Origin: Flavobacterium aquiphilum
GTDB lineage: Bacteria > Bacteroidota > Bacteroidia > Flavobacteriales > Flavobacteriaceae
Length of the DNA stretch: 64,000 nucleotides
Direction: 5' to 3'
NCBI RefSeq assembly: GCF_027111335.1
Contig: NZ_CP114288.1
Span: forward strand, 3,100,001-3,164,000
The notes beneath the pieces are model-generated. The model was not told the origin of the DNA and did not search any database. It was given only the letters and a program-made list of their open reading frames with translations. A program made the translations under genes and the position numbers. Shown here piece after piece: positions 34,601 to 42,656 of the stretch; within the stretch, counting starts at the first letter, position 1, and every line of letters begins with the position of its first letter.

Positions 34601-36790
34601 TCCTCCAATAGAAGTCAATTGTATATTTTTGCTGTCTAATTTAGTGGGATATATTCGGTTTGAAAATGCAGCAGCATCATTTATAAAAATGTCGATAATA
34701 GAATGATCTATAAAAATTTGAAACTTAGTTGGTTTCCCAAATGCGGCCTCATCATAATCACCTCTCAAAATTGTTTTTTCCTCATCATCATTTGAAAGGC
34801 ATGAATTAGTTTTATCCAATACTATTTGTTTCAGATTTACGTCATAATACAATTTTGTTACTTCACCACCGCTAGCTGAAACAGCAAAGTTTAACCCATA
34901 CTGTTTGGCTGATGAAGATGGATTAACTGTTGCAATAATTTCAACAGCGTTACCATCAGCAGCTAATTGCTGTGTTCCATTGACTGACACATCCGTAAAG
35001 GATCTCTTACTCCCTACTAACCTTAAGCTTTGCAATTCGGGTGCTGGGGATTGCCCTAATGTTTTAGCATCAGGCAATAGAGAGTAGATCCTCGGCAAAC
35101 TATAAGTATGACACCAACCTGCATTTAATTGTGCCTGAGACGATCTTCGTTCATCAACCATACCAATTCCTACAAGCTGGCCATTTGCTTTTCGGGTTAC
35201 TGTTGGAGATAAATGACCATGTATTAAGTCTAAATTTTTCGGCTGATTAAAATCTGGAGTAAATTTACCATTTGCCCAAGTTCCAATCCAATATACAGCT
35301 CTGGTATATTTAGCAGGTCCATATTTACTTACACTACCTCCAATTGGATTTGTTATTAACAGATATTTCCCATTTCCAATAGATTCAAAAACTGGCATTT
35401 CCCAAATAACTGAACCGATATCCATTTGCGAAAAACTAACTGTAGAGAACTGATCATTATGATTCCATGTTACCAAATCTGATGAGCTATAATAATCTAA
35501 ACCACCACCGGTACCTAATGCAGCACCAATGATCATATTATAATTACCTGTGCTAGAATCCTGCCATAAATAAGGATCTCTAAAATCATTTACAAATTGT
35601 CTATTAATTACCGGTCCTTTCTTTGTCCAATTTTCTAAATCAGAATCTGAACTTGTTGCTAAAGAAATACCAGGATTATACATATTACTATGATTCACAC
35701 TAGTATATAAGGCGTGTGCAACATTATTTTTTACTATAACATCACCTGACCATATTCCTTTCATATCAAAACCCGTTGTGCTTGAATTATCTAATGATGG
35801 CCATAAAGCATCCTTTTTATTCTCCCAATGCACCAGGTCAGTACTTGACATGTGTCCCCAATGCATTTCAGTTTTAAATGGACCATTTGGAGTTCTTTGA
35901 TAAAACATATGATATGTATTGTTATATTTTACCAAACCATGAGGTTCATTTGTCCAATTTGCAGGAGGCATTCCATGAAATATTGGTCTTTGTAAATCAT
36001 TTTCGAATCTGCTTTCCGGTACTGCTATAGCTTGTTCTCCAGTAGTTTTGGCAACGGCAATACCACTGGAATAATCAGTCAACAATTCAGAAATTGGTTT
36101 AGCCCTGTCATAAATCTTGGTATCATCAATTGCAGCATTCAAACAATTAATTAAAAAGATTCCCATTGTTTTATTAATCTCACTCTTACCAATTAATAAA
36201 GGTCCATCTGCCATAACGAGACTTGAACCTGAAGGAATTGTTGTAGAAGCCAAAAGATTTCCATTTAATATTAGACTCATAGTTCCCTTGGCAGAATCAA
36301 TAACAGCTGCTACATGAACCCACTGATATAATGGAAAAGAACTTGGGGCTTTAACTTTATAAATCTGACCAGACAAATTAGCTTCAAACCACCATTCCCC
36401 AAAGGTGTTCATACTCATTGAAAAACCTTTTCCATCTTTTCTTTGTGCTATAATTGCTGAAGGAGTCAAACCGCTATAAGGCACTTCTTCATCAGACGGA
36501 TAGGACTCCAAAGAAATCCATGTTTCTACAGTAATTTGTCCTTGAAGATTTACCGAAAAATTACCCGATACCCAAGTAGAGAATCCATCTGTTCTCAACG
36601 CATTACCATAAACTCCTAGTATTCTTTCTGGTTTATTAAAATTATTACTTACTTGAAAAGCATTATCATTTATTATGTTTTTTGTAGAAACAGAGCCAGA
36701 TACATCATCATAATTAAGATGAAGAACAGGTTGTTGCCCATGAATGTAATTTAAAAAAAACAACATCCATAGTAAAGTAGTTTTTTTCAT
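31673..36790 (-). CDS. giant multidomain GH32 protein with carbohydrate-binding repeats and T9SS tail
   Basis: 1705 residues. Order: signal peptide (1-18), LamG-type jelly roll (about 20-235), GH32 propeller and sandwich (about 260-750), two tandem beta repeats of about 100 residues (about 755-972), then three copies of a module beginning YDFESGDL (about 975, 1222 and 1465) separated by two bacterial Ig-like (Big_2) domains (about 1135-1215 and 1375-1457), and a type A T9SS sorting domain (about 1637-1705, VFPNPSEDIFY... KIVKK). The module is likely carbohydrate-binding. GH32 motifs: FRDP and WEMPVFE are present, but the nucleophile motif reads WTNEPHG with E282 in place of Asp. Expected to be anchored to or released at the cell surface to attack fructans. 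Confidence 0.9.
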   Translation of the reverse strand: MKKTTLLWMLFFLNYIHGQQPVLHLNYDDVSGSVSTKNIINDNAFQVSNNFNKPERILGVYGNALRTDGFSTWVSGNFSVNLQGQITVETWISLESYPSDEEVPYSGLTPSAIIAQRKDGKGFSMSMNTFGEWWFEANLSGQIYKVKAPSSFPLYQWVHVAAVIDSAKGTMSLILNGNLLASTTIPSGSSLVMADGPLLIGKSEINKTMGIFLINCLNAAIDDTKIYDRAKPISELLTDYSSGIAVAKTTGEQAIAVPESRFENDLQRPIFHGMPPANWTNEPHGLVKYNNTYHMFYQRTPNGPFKTEMHWGHMSSTDLVHWENKKDALWPSLDNSSTTGFDMKGIWSGDVIVKNNVAHALYTSVNHSNMYNPGISLATSSDSDLENWTKKGPVINRQFVNDFRDPYLWQDSSTGNYNMIIGAALGTGGGLDYYSSSDLVTWNHNDQFSTVSFSQMDIGSVIWEMPVFESIGNGKYLLITNPIGGSVSKYGPAKYTRAVYWIGTWANGKFTPDFNQPKNLDLIHGHLSPTVTRKANGQLVGIGMVDERRSSQAQLNAGWCHTYSLPRIYSLLPDAKTLGQSPAPELQSLRLVGSKRSFTDVSVNGTQQLAADGNAVEIIATVNPSSSAKQYGLNFAVSASGGEVTKLYYDVNLKQIVLDKTNSCLSNDDEEKTILRGDYDEAAFGKPTKFQIFIDHSIIDIFINDAAAFSNRIYPTKLDSKNIQLTSIGGISIFTNVEVYNLDKAFGVIQTKLNLSTESDIAEHSEDGKEFFVSVSNNTFKTDLDKSLWQIENLPQGVQIGNIIRVSDNQVKVVLQGNSTKDYDKDIAITLSIPASQFLEDKLPQTVTGTGLIFKAVIEPVTTISMQATSEIKEGFESGKEIQLNITNNTWKNVLNTGSWVITNLPSGLQYNISRIDSTQVKITLSGISNDYDQDISNFTITVPKSEFVKDDVELTDSSITINQGIIFKAIKGELKYDFESGDLKNWSITSGNAFSNGDVTNQTTWFGGNFMQQGNYHLWGFLDGEDVQVGEMRTGTFKLEGDGKINFLIAGGNDINNLYLALVDASSGNELLKATGNNSETYRSETFDASQFIGLNCYLKAVDKSTGGWGHLNLDAISVPVPDNEVMPELPTLKVTGIVINPIAVSMKVGEIKELIATVSPENALDKTVTWSSSNGAVATIDQNGKITAKSIGNIIVKAITTDGGFWAQSELTVSEAPNYLQYDFESGDLTGWTVTGDAFSNADVTQDAFFWGSVPFNQQKLYHLWGFKSGGDSQTGSIRTADFKLGGDGKISFLIGGGQNLNNLYISLVRASDNVVLLKETGKNNEAYTSSFFDASQYINETCYIKVVDNSTEGFGHLNVDDIRIPVQTTSVVNISGVTVDKSDAELLIGSSIQITAVVSPSSATNKTLSWSSSNSGVASVDQNGLVQAIAVGNAIITVASIDGNFKAMTTITVKGNTQQNDFLTYDFESGDLTGWTVTGNAFSNADVTNVTSWSWGGPFNQHGTYHLWSFKEGEDNQIGSIRTQNFYLGGDGKITFLLGGGFDINTLYLALVRASDGSILMKATGENNNSEEYLPKFFDARDFIGVQCYITVVDNATDGWGHLNVDNLKIPVQNNVTAKNSSLKQKSADNVVNEIQVFPNPSEDIFYLNSDKTAVFSVSNVLGNVLFNTKGNSIDLTGYPSGVYILNVKMSTEEKSIKIVKK

Positions 36791-36822
36791 AATCTTTAAT
36801 TGAATTAAAATTAATTAATAAA

Positions 36823-36853
36823 TCTGAATTGGCTTTTTTATAGCCAATTCAGA
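36823..36853 (-). terminator. hairpin between fructokinase and the giant GH32 gene
   Basis: A perfect 12-bp stem (36823-36834 with 36842-36853), 7-base loop, modest T-rich run on the minus strand. It probably ends or attenuates the permease-to-fructokinase operon before the next gene. Confidence 0.65.
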
Positions 36854-36971
36854 TATTTTTATGCAAAAAAATAAAGAAAGCATCGCCGTCCTGGAAATAG
36901 TATCTCTAAACTTTCTTTTTATAAATAATTGCCAACAAAATAAAAATAACAGAAACTACTATTGAATGTTT

Positions 36972-37865
36972 TTACTTATTAGTTAAGGGATTAATAAAAA
37001 GTCCAATATCCTCAATTTTAAGAATTGGATTTGCACCTTCACTTTGAGCCACTAATGCACCTACTGCACACGCAAAATCAATAGCTTCTTGAGGATTTAC
37101 ATTGTTTAATAATTTACTAATAAGTGAAGCCAAAAAAGAATCTCCTGCTCCGACTGTATCTACTACATTTATCTGATAACCGCTATTATAAAATAGTTTT
37201 GTTTCATGTAATAATACAGCTCCGTGCCTGCCTTTGGTCACACAAATGCTCTTTGCTTGGATTTGATTAGCGACAAATTGTAAATTCTGTTCTAACGAAT
37301 TATGCACTGATCCCATATAACGGCTGATTTCAAAAAGCTCATCATCATTAAACTTAATAAAATCGGCTTTTTTTAATAGGGCTATTAAAAGCTCTGGAGT
37401 ATAATATGGTTTCCTAAGATTCACGTCAAAAACTGCATATTTAGAAGCCTCAATTAATGCAAAAAGTGTCTCTTTAGACTGTTCATCACGAGCAACTAAA
37501 CTGCCAAAAACAAATGCATCCGATTCTTTGACCCTCTCAATTGCATGATTTTGCAATTCGATTTTATCCCAAGCTCTTGGAAACATGATGTCATATGATG
37601 CCGAACCTTTTTCATTTAGCATCACTTTCACTTTTCCGGTTTTATATTCCGTATTTACTTGAATCAATTCTGCATTGACACCTCCATCTTTAAGAAAATC
37701 TATCAAATTTTCTCCTTTTTTATCATTCCCAACAGCGCTAATCATGGCGACATCATTACCAAATGATTGCAATCTAACGGCAACATTCAATGGTGCACCT
37801 CCAATTTTTTTATGAGTAGGAAAAACATCCCATAAAACTTCTCCAAAACAGGTTATTTTTAACAT
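36972..37865 (-). CDS. fructokinase (PfkB family)
   Basis: A 297-residue kinase from ATG 37865 (MLKITCFGEVLWD, the family's usual start; a TTG at 37931 would add 22 unlikely residues). It has the N-terminal GGAPLNVA motif and the C-terminal signature DTVGAGDSF with catalytic Asp. It phosphorylates fructose with ATP in the cytoplasm. Its place at the end of the permease-SusCD operon, as in the Bacteroides thetaiotaomicron fructan locus, supports fructose as substrate. Confidence 0.9.
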   Translation of the reverse strand: MLKITCFGEVLWDVFPTHKKIGGAPLNVAVRLQSFGNDVAMISAVGNDKKGENLIDFLKDGGVNAELIQVNTEYKTGKVKVMLNEKGSASYDIMFPRAWDKIELQNHAIERVKESDAFVFGSLVARDEQSKETLFALIEASKYAVFDVNLRKPYYTPELLIALLKKADFIKFNDDELFEISRYMGSVHNSLEQNLQFVANQIQAKSICVTKGRHGAVLLHETKLFYNSGYQINVVDTVGAGDSFLASLISKLLNNVNPQEAIDFACAVGALVAQSEGANPILKIEDIGLFINPLTNK

Positions 37866-37942
37866 ATTGTAAGCAATTATATGACAATCCAAAAGATACA
37901 TTTGAATATTAATATATCTTTCGGATCGCAATTTTTATTTTA

Positions 37943-39088
37943 TTATTTTGTTTTAAGATAATCTATACTATTACGGTAAATACCTTTTATATTGGCATCG
38001 TATACATTAGTTCTATTGTCATTCATTGACCATTCCATACCGCCAAAACCTATCCCAATAATAGTCCCCGCATAAACGGATGTTGGAGCAAATTCGATAA
38101 TTCCTGCCACAGCTTCATCTGTCACTCCACTCCAAGTTGCCAAGACTTTACCTCCATAAAGTCTTTGAAATTCTGCAAATTGTCCTAACTGGTGACCAGC
38201 AGCCAATAATGGGCCTAAATCCCACATTGTGTTATGATCTTCTTTAAAGCCACCATTGATAACTGGAAAATAGCCGTTTAAATCTGTCGAAATAATAGTG
38301 GTGAAATTAAAAACAGGGCTATTTCTTTGGTCATTCTGAAAATTGACACCTCCATCAATTGACCAAATATCATTGTTTACACCTCCTGAACCATTACTTT
38401 TTATGGTTAAAAGTCCACTCTTATCTCTACCAATTTCAGCAATCATAGTATTTGCCATACCGCCAGTAAGCATTTTCCCTCCTTCCACAACAAATTGTGT
38501 AATAACATTCTTTTTATTTAAAATTGCTTGAGGCAATGCCGAACTTCCTTCTTGATCGTAGTAAAATAAAAGAACATTTACATGAGCTAATGATTGAATA
38601 GTTAACTCATTAAAAGGGATATATATAAAATCATTACTATAAGTGCTTTGAGCCCATTTTGCTATGGCCTTTATATCGTCATCCGCAATTCCTTCTATAC
38701 TGGATGCTTCATTAATAAATGCAATTTGATTTGGTAAAACTTTTGCATTTATAATAAAGTTTCTGATCTTCCCATTGAAATTTGTTTTAAGTTCTAATGG
38801 GTTTGACAAATCAACAATTGTTCCATTGGCAGGACTGGTTGTTACACCTTTTGGCGAAGCAATATCAAGTTTTAATCCTTGCAAGCTTGTATTAGCAGGA
38901 AGTACAACATTAATTACTCCTGATAAATTATCAATGGTTGCAGATGTTTCCCCAATTTTCATTGCATTAATTATATTCAATGAACTCGGCAAATCACTAT
39001 CATAATTTTCTCGTTCGTCGCAGGCATTACACATAAAAACTATAAATGCTGCAATGAAAAAAACATAAATTTTATTGACTTTTTTCAT
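37943..39088 (-). CDS. SusE-position surface glycan-binding lipoprotein (DUF4960), short form
   Basis: A 381-residue lipoprotein from ATG 39088 with signal MKKVNKIYVFFIAAFIVFMC and lipidated C23 (CNAC). One Ig-like N-terminal domain (about 40-130) is followed by a DUF4960-type domain (about 140-380) with IEGIADDDIKAIAKWAQSTY. DUF4960 is associated with levan-binding SusE-like proteins of fructan loci. It lies 19 bases after a longer homologue, so the two look like a tandem duplication. Confidence 0.78.
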   Translation of the reverse strand: MKKVNKIYVFFIAAFIVFMCNACDERENYDSDLPSSLNIINAMKIGETSATIDNLSGVINVVLPANTSLQGLKLDIASPKGVTTSPANGTIVDLSNPLELKTNFNGKIRNFIINAKVLPNQIAFINEASSIEGIADDDIKAIAKWAQSTYSNDFIYIPFNELTIQSLAHVNVLLFYYDQEGSSALPQAILNKKNVITQFVVEGGKMLTGGMANTMIAEIGRDKSGLLTIKSNGSGGVNNDIWSIDGGVNFQNDQRNSPVFNFTTIISTDLNGYFPVINGGFKEDHNTMWDLGPLLAAGHQLGQFAEFQRLYGGKVLATWSGVTDEAVAGIIEFAPTSVYAGTIIGIGFGGMEWSMNDNRTNVYDANIKGIYRNSIDYLKTK

Positions 39089-39107
39089 AAGAAATGAATT
39101 ACTTGGA

Positions 39108-40919
39108 TTAGTCATTTTGAATAGAATATAGATAATCAATGATATTCGTAGTCAATTTTTTAATATTTGACTGATAATCATTTGTCCCTCCATTTGAGTC
39201 CCACTCATAGCCGGTTATGGTATCCTCCATTGTAAAAATATGCCCTTTATAATTAGTGCTAATTCGGGTGTCAAAATCGACCGCATTTGTTAAATCAGTT
39301 CTCTTCCATTCAATAGCTCCATATCCAAAAGCATCTCCGATCCATTTTAATGTACCGAATTTAGTAGCAGTAAAAGTATTTTCAAACTTAGTTGCAGCAT
39401 CCTGACCACAACAACTTGGGGTTAACAAACCGTCAAAATGAGGCCACCAAACAAGACGAACTTCTCTAGTATCACTATTTTGCAAGGGTAAATATTCGTC
39501 ACCAGCACCACCTAAAAATGTTAAACCATTAAAAATAGGATGATTTCTTCTGTTTCCTGAATTATTTAAATCTCTCATACCTAACCCCCAATGATCATTT
39601 GATGCATGACCATGATCAATGCAGCCTGCAGCAGCTGAACAACCATTCTCAGTATACGCATAACTAGTTGGAATCCTGCCTAAAGAAAATATTAAAGCAC
39701 TTGCCTCTCCTGCTAAAAACATATCTCCTCCTCTTTTTACAAATGATTTAAGTACCTCAGCTTGAGCCGCTCCAGTGCGTAATTCTGGCGGCAACATAGT
39801 TGATGCATTCCCAGGTGTAGCAAAGAAGCCCAGGTTTTCTGCGGGAGTTAAATAATAAATCATAGCTACCTTCACATCACCCATATTATCAGCTGAAATG
39901 TCCGAAATTTTCACATATTTAAAATCATTCCCGTAAACACTTTGCAAATAGATAGCAGCAGCTTTCGCATCATCATCAGCAAGTTCGTTTACACTATTCT
40001 GCAATCCTAAAAATGCAATTTTTGTGGCAGCAATAAGAGTAATTTTTACAGTATATTTTTTAGTTAATTTTTCGGTATTTGTAACTGTATATTCAACAGT
40101 GCCTTTAGAGAAGTCCTGAGATACGCCAGATGCAGGACTCACAGTTTGCCCTGTAGGTGCAGTAATTACGGGGGTTAAAGCATTTATAGCAGTTCCAGGA
40201 GGAAGAGTAACATTGATAGTGTTATTTTGGTTATCAATGATTCCTCCAACACCATTGATAGTAAATGTATCAATTCTAGGAGCAGCAATTTGTGTAACTG
40301 TAACCGTGTATTGCTTAGCTGTATATCCATTATTTGATAAAATAGTGTAAACAGCAGGGCTTGTAAAATTTCGTGCAACTCCTGAAGCTACATCTACTGT
40401 CGTTCCTTCGGCAATAACAAATGTTGGAGCGAGATTATTTACATTGCCGTCTTGACTCCCTATTTCGATTGCCACAGTACCTTTTGTATCATCAATAACT
40501 CCTTTTTTGTCCGCAATTCCAAATGAAAGCATTTTTGGATTGCCATAAACAGCCAATGATACCGTATACTTTCTATTTGCACCATCACTGGATTTAATTT
40601 CAAACACTATCGCCCCCTTAGTAAAATCAAACGTTTGATCAGCAGAAGGCGATATTGTTGCTCCATCTGGTATTCTAATTTCAGGTTTAACTTTTGTTAA
40701 ATCTGTACCCGCTGGTAATGTTGCGGTAATTGTTCCTAGGGTATGATTTATTTCGGCATATTTATCCCCTACTTTAAAAGATTGAATAATTGCATTGGTG
40801 TAATCAGGTACCCTGTCATCAAAATTATCACTTTTCTCACAAGATCCCAAGGTTAAAAGGATCATCAGTAAAGCAATAATTGCTTTATATTTTAAAAATA
40901 CTTGTTTGATTGTTTTCAT
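39108..40919 (-). CDS. SusE-position surface glycan-binding lipoprotein (DUF4960), long form
   Basis: A 603-residue lipoprotein with C27 (LGSC) and three consecutive Ig-like DUF5018-type repeats (about 40-125, 128-210, 212-297; each with a TVxxTLPAGTxL-like strand and a KxYTVxV end), then a DUF4960-type domain (about 300-600; NELADDDAKAAAIYLQSVYG matches the short homologue). Expected at the outer surface, holding fructan chains for SusCD. It is 23 bases after susD. Confidence 0.8.
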   Translation of the reverse strand: MKTIKQVFLKYKAIIALLMILLTLGSCEKSDNFDDRVPDYTNAIIQSFKVGDKYAEINHTLGTITATLPAGTDLTKVKPEIRIPDGATISPSADQTFDFTKGAIVFEIKSSDGANRKYTVSLAVYGNPKMLSFGIADKKGVIDDTKGTVAIEIGSQDGNVNNLAPTFVIAEGTTVDVASGVARNFTSPAVYTILSNNGYTAKQYTVTVTQIAAPRIDTFTINGVGGIIDNQNNTINVTLPPGTAINALTPVITAPTGQTVSPASGVSQDFSKGTVEYTVTNTEKLTKKYTVKITLIAATKIAFLGLQNSVNELADDDAKAAAIYLQSVYGNDFKYVKISDISADNMGDVKVAMIYYLTPAENLGFFATPGNASTMLPPELRTGAAQAEVLKSFVKRGGDMFLAGEASALIFSLGRIPTSYAYTENGCSAAAGCIDHGHASNDHWGLGMRDLNNSGNRRNHPIFNGLTFLGGAGDEYLPLQNSDTREVRLVWWPHFDGLLTPSCCGQDAATKFENTFTATKFGTLKWIGDAFGYGAIEWKRTDLTNAVDFDTRISTNYKGHIFTMEDTITGYEWDSNGGTNDYQSNIKKLTTNIIDYLYSIQND

Positions 40920-40942
40920 ATGGTTTAGTTTGGTTTAGTTAA

Positions 40943-42646
40943 TTAGTATCCTGATCTTTGCTTGTAAATACCTGAACTGGCATCAATTTCGATTTGTGGT
41001 ATTGGAAGATATTCTTCTTTTGGTTCCAAAAAAGCTGATTGTAAATAGGTTCTTTTAGTCTTTTCTACTTGGATATAAGCTGCTGTAAATTGCTCGGCAA
41101 TACCCCATCTTACTAAGTCATAAAAACCATGCCCCTCATTTGATAACTCCAATCGTCTCTCCATTCTTAACGCCTCACGTGCTTCAGCTTGCGAAAGGCT
41201 CGTAGGATACAATCCAATTAAATAATTAGCCGCATTTTTGGAATGATCATTAAAATCTTTAACGTAAGGAGAGTTTTTTGCACGAGTTCTAATAGTATTA
41301 ATTATAGCTATTCCTGCAGCAACTTGTCCAGTTTCTATCAATGCTTCTGCTTTCCATAATATCAAATCACTATATTTAATTATTGGAAAGTCTAAATTAC
41401 CCAATGCCCATGGAAAACCGTTTGGGTTAGAAGCCATCCCCGAAGAATTAGGTGAAATAGTATTTTTCTTTTTTTCAAATAGACCATACGTTGCAGGATC
41501 TCTACTCCAATTTTGTTGCTGTGGCATTGCAGCCCAATCTTTCCATGTAATACCAGGTCTGCCAATCGCATGATCAAGCCTTGGATCTACATTGTCTGTC
41601 GGAGTTACGTCAGCATTATTATAGGTTGTAAGCAGTGGCAAACCATTAGGACCAACTTTATATGCATTAACCAAATTCTGTGATGGTTTATGAAAATCAT
41701 CTCCGTTCAAGTAAGGATGATTAACATCATCTCCAGGACTGTCAGGAGAAGTGATCAAATCACCAAAGTTTAAGTTACCATAATTCGAACCATCATTAAT
41801 TGAAAATTGAATTGCAAAAATATTTTCATGGTTTCCATATCCTGGCTCTGAGTACAATTTTTCAATATCAGCTACAAGTCCATACTGACCTGAATTAATT
41901 ACCACATCTGTGTTTGTAATAACCTCAGCCCATTTCTTTTGGTACAATTGAGCCTTAGCCAAAAATGCATGAGCTACCATTTTATTTGCTCTTCCTAAAT
42001 CTTCCTGATTTTGTGGCAATAAAGCTATTGCGTCTTTTAAATCACTTTCTATTTTTGACCAAATAAAAGCAGAGTCAAAGGTGTTTGGAATTTTGTTAAC
42101 TTCATCAACAGGAGTGTTTTCATCATACCAAACTATTGAACCAAAATTTTTCATAGCCTCAAAATAAAAATGAGCGCGTAAAACTTTTAATTCACCAATT
42201 CTAATATTCTTGTTAGGAAATTCAGTTGCTGTTTTTTGGTTTATAGCACGAATTGCCGTATCCACCCTTTTAATTCCAAAATAAATTGCTCTCCATAAAT
42301 TATAACCATTTTCATTCGATGGAAACAAATCATGAGCTTCCAATTGATGTGTCCCTCCTCCAGGATTATCGCCGGTACCACCACCTCCTTTATAAGCATC
42401 TCCACAACGTATGTCTGATGTAGCCCAATTGGAAGGTGCATGGTCGAATGGCCATAAATCTCTAAAGTCCCCTGTATTGTATCTATAATCCAATGCACTA
42501 TATGCGGCAATAACCAATTGCTCTGGATCAACATTATTTTCCGAAAGGACATTATATTCCTTAACATCTAGGTCAGAATCACTTACACAAGCATTAAATA
42601 ATAATGCCATTCCAATTAATAGACCTGTAATTATTTTCTTTTTCAT
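40943..42646 (-). CDS. SusD family outer-membrane glycan-binding lipoprotein
   Basis: A 567-residue RagB/SusD protein from ATG 42646 (the ATG at 42670 would overlap the susC stop). Signal and lipobox LLFNAC (C20), TPR-like helices with LKVLRAHFYFEAMKNFG and FLAKAQLYQKKW, and a C-terminal half with ALRMERRLELSNEGHGFYDL and LPIPQIEI, all typical. It closes the lid over the SusC channel. It is 10 bases after susC. Confidence 0.93.
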   Translation of the reverse strand: MKKKIITGLLIGMALLFNACVSDSDLDVKEYNVLSENNVDPEQLVIAAYSALDYRYNTGDFRDLWPFDHAPSNWATSDIRCGDAYKGGGGTGDNPGGGTHQLEAHDLFPSNENGYNLWRAIYFGIKRVDTAIRAINQKTATEFPNKNIRIGELKVLRAHFYFEAMKNFGSIVWYDENTPVDEVNKIPNTFDSAFIWSKIESDLKDAIALLPQNQEDLGRANKMVAHAFLAKAQLYQKKWAEVITNTDVVINSGQYGLVADIEKLYSEPGYGNHENIFAIQFSINDGSNYGNLNFGDLITSPDSPGDDVNHPYLNGDDFHKPSQNLVNAYKVGPNGLPLLTTYNNADVTPTDNVDPRLDHAIGRPGITWKDWAAMPQQQNWSRDPATYGLFEKKKNTISPNSSGMASNPNGFPWALGNLDFPIIKYSDLILWKAEALIETGQVAAGIAIINTIRTRAKNSPYVKDFNDHSKNAANYLIGLYPTSLSQAEAREALRMERRLELSNEGHGFYDLVRWGIAEQFTAAYIQVEKTKRTYLQSAFLEPKEEYLPIPQIEIDASSGIYKQRSGY

Positions 42647-42656
42647 GTTCTTTAAA

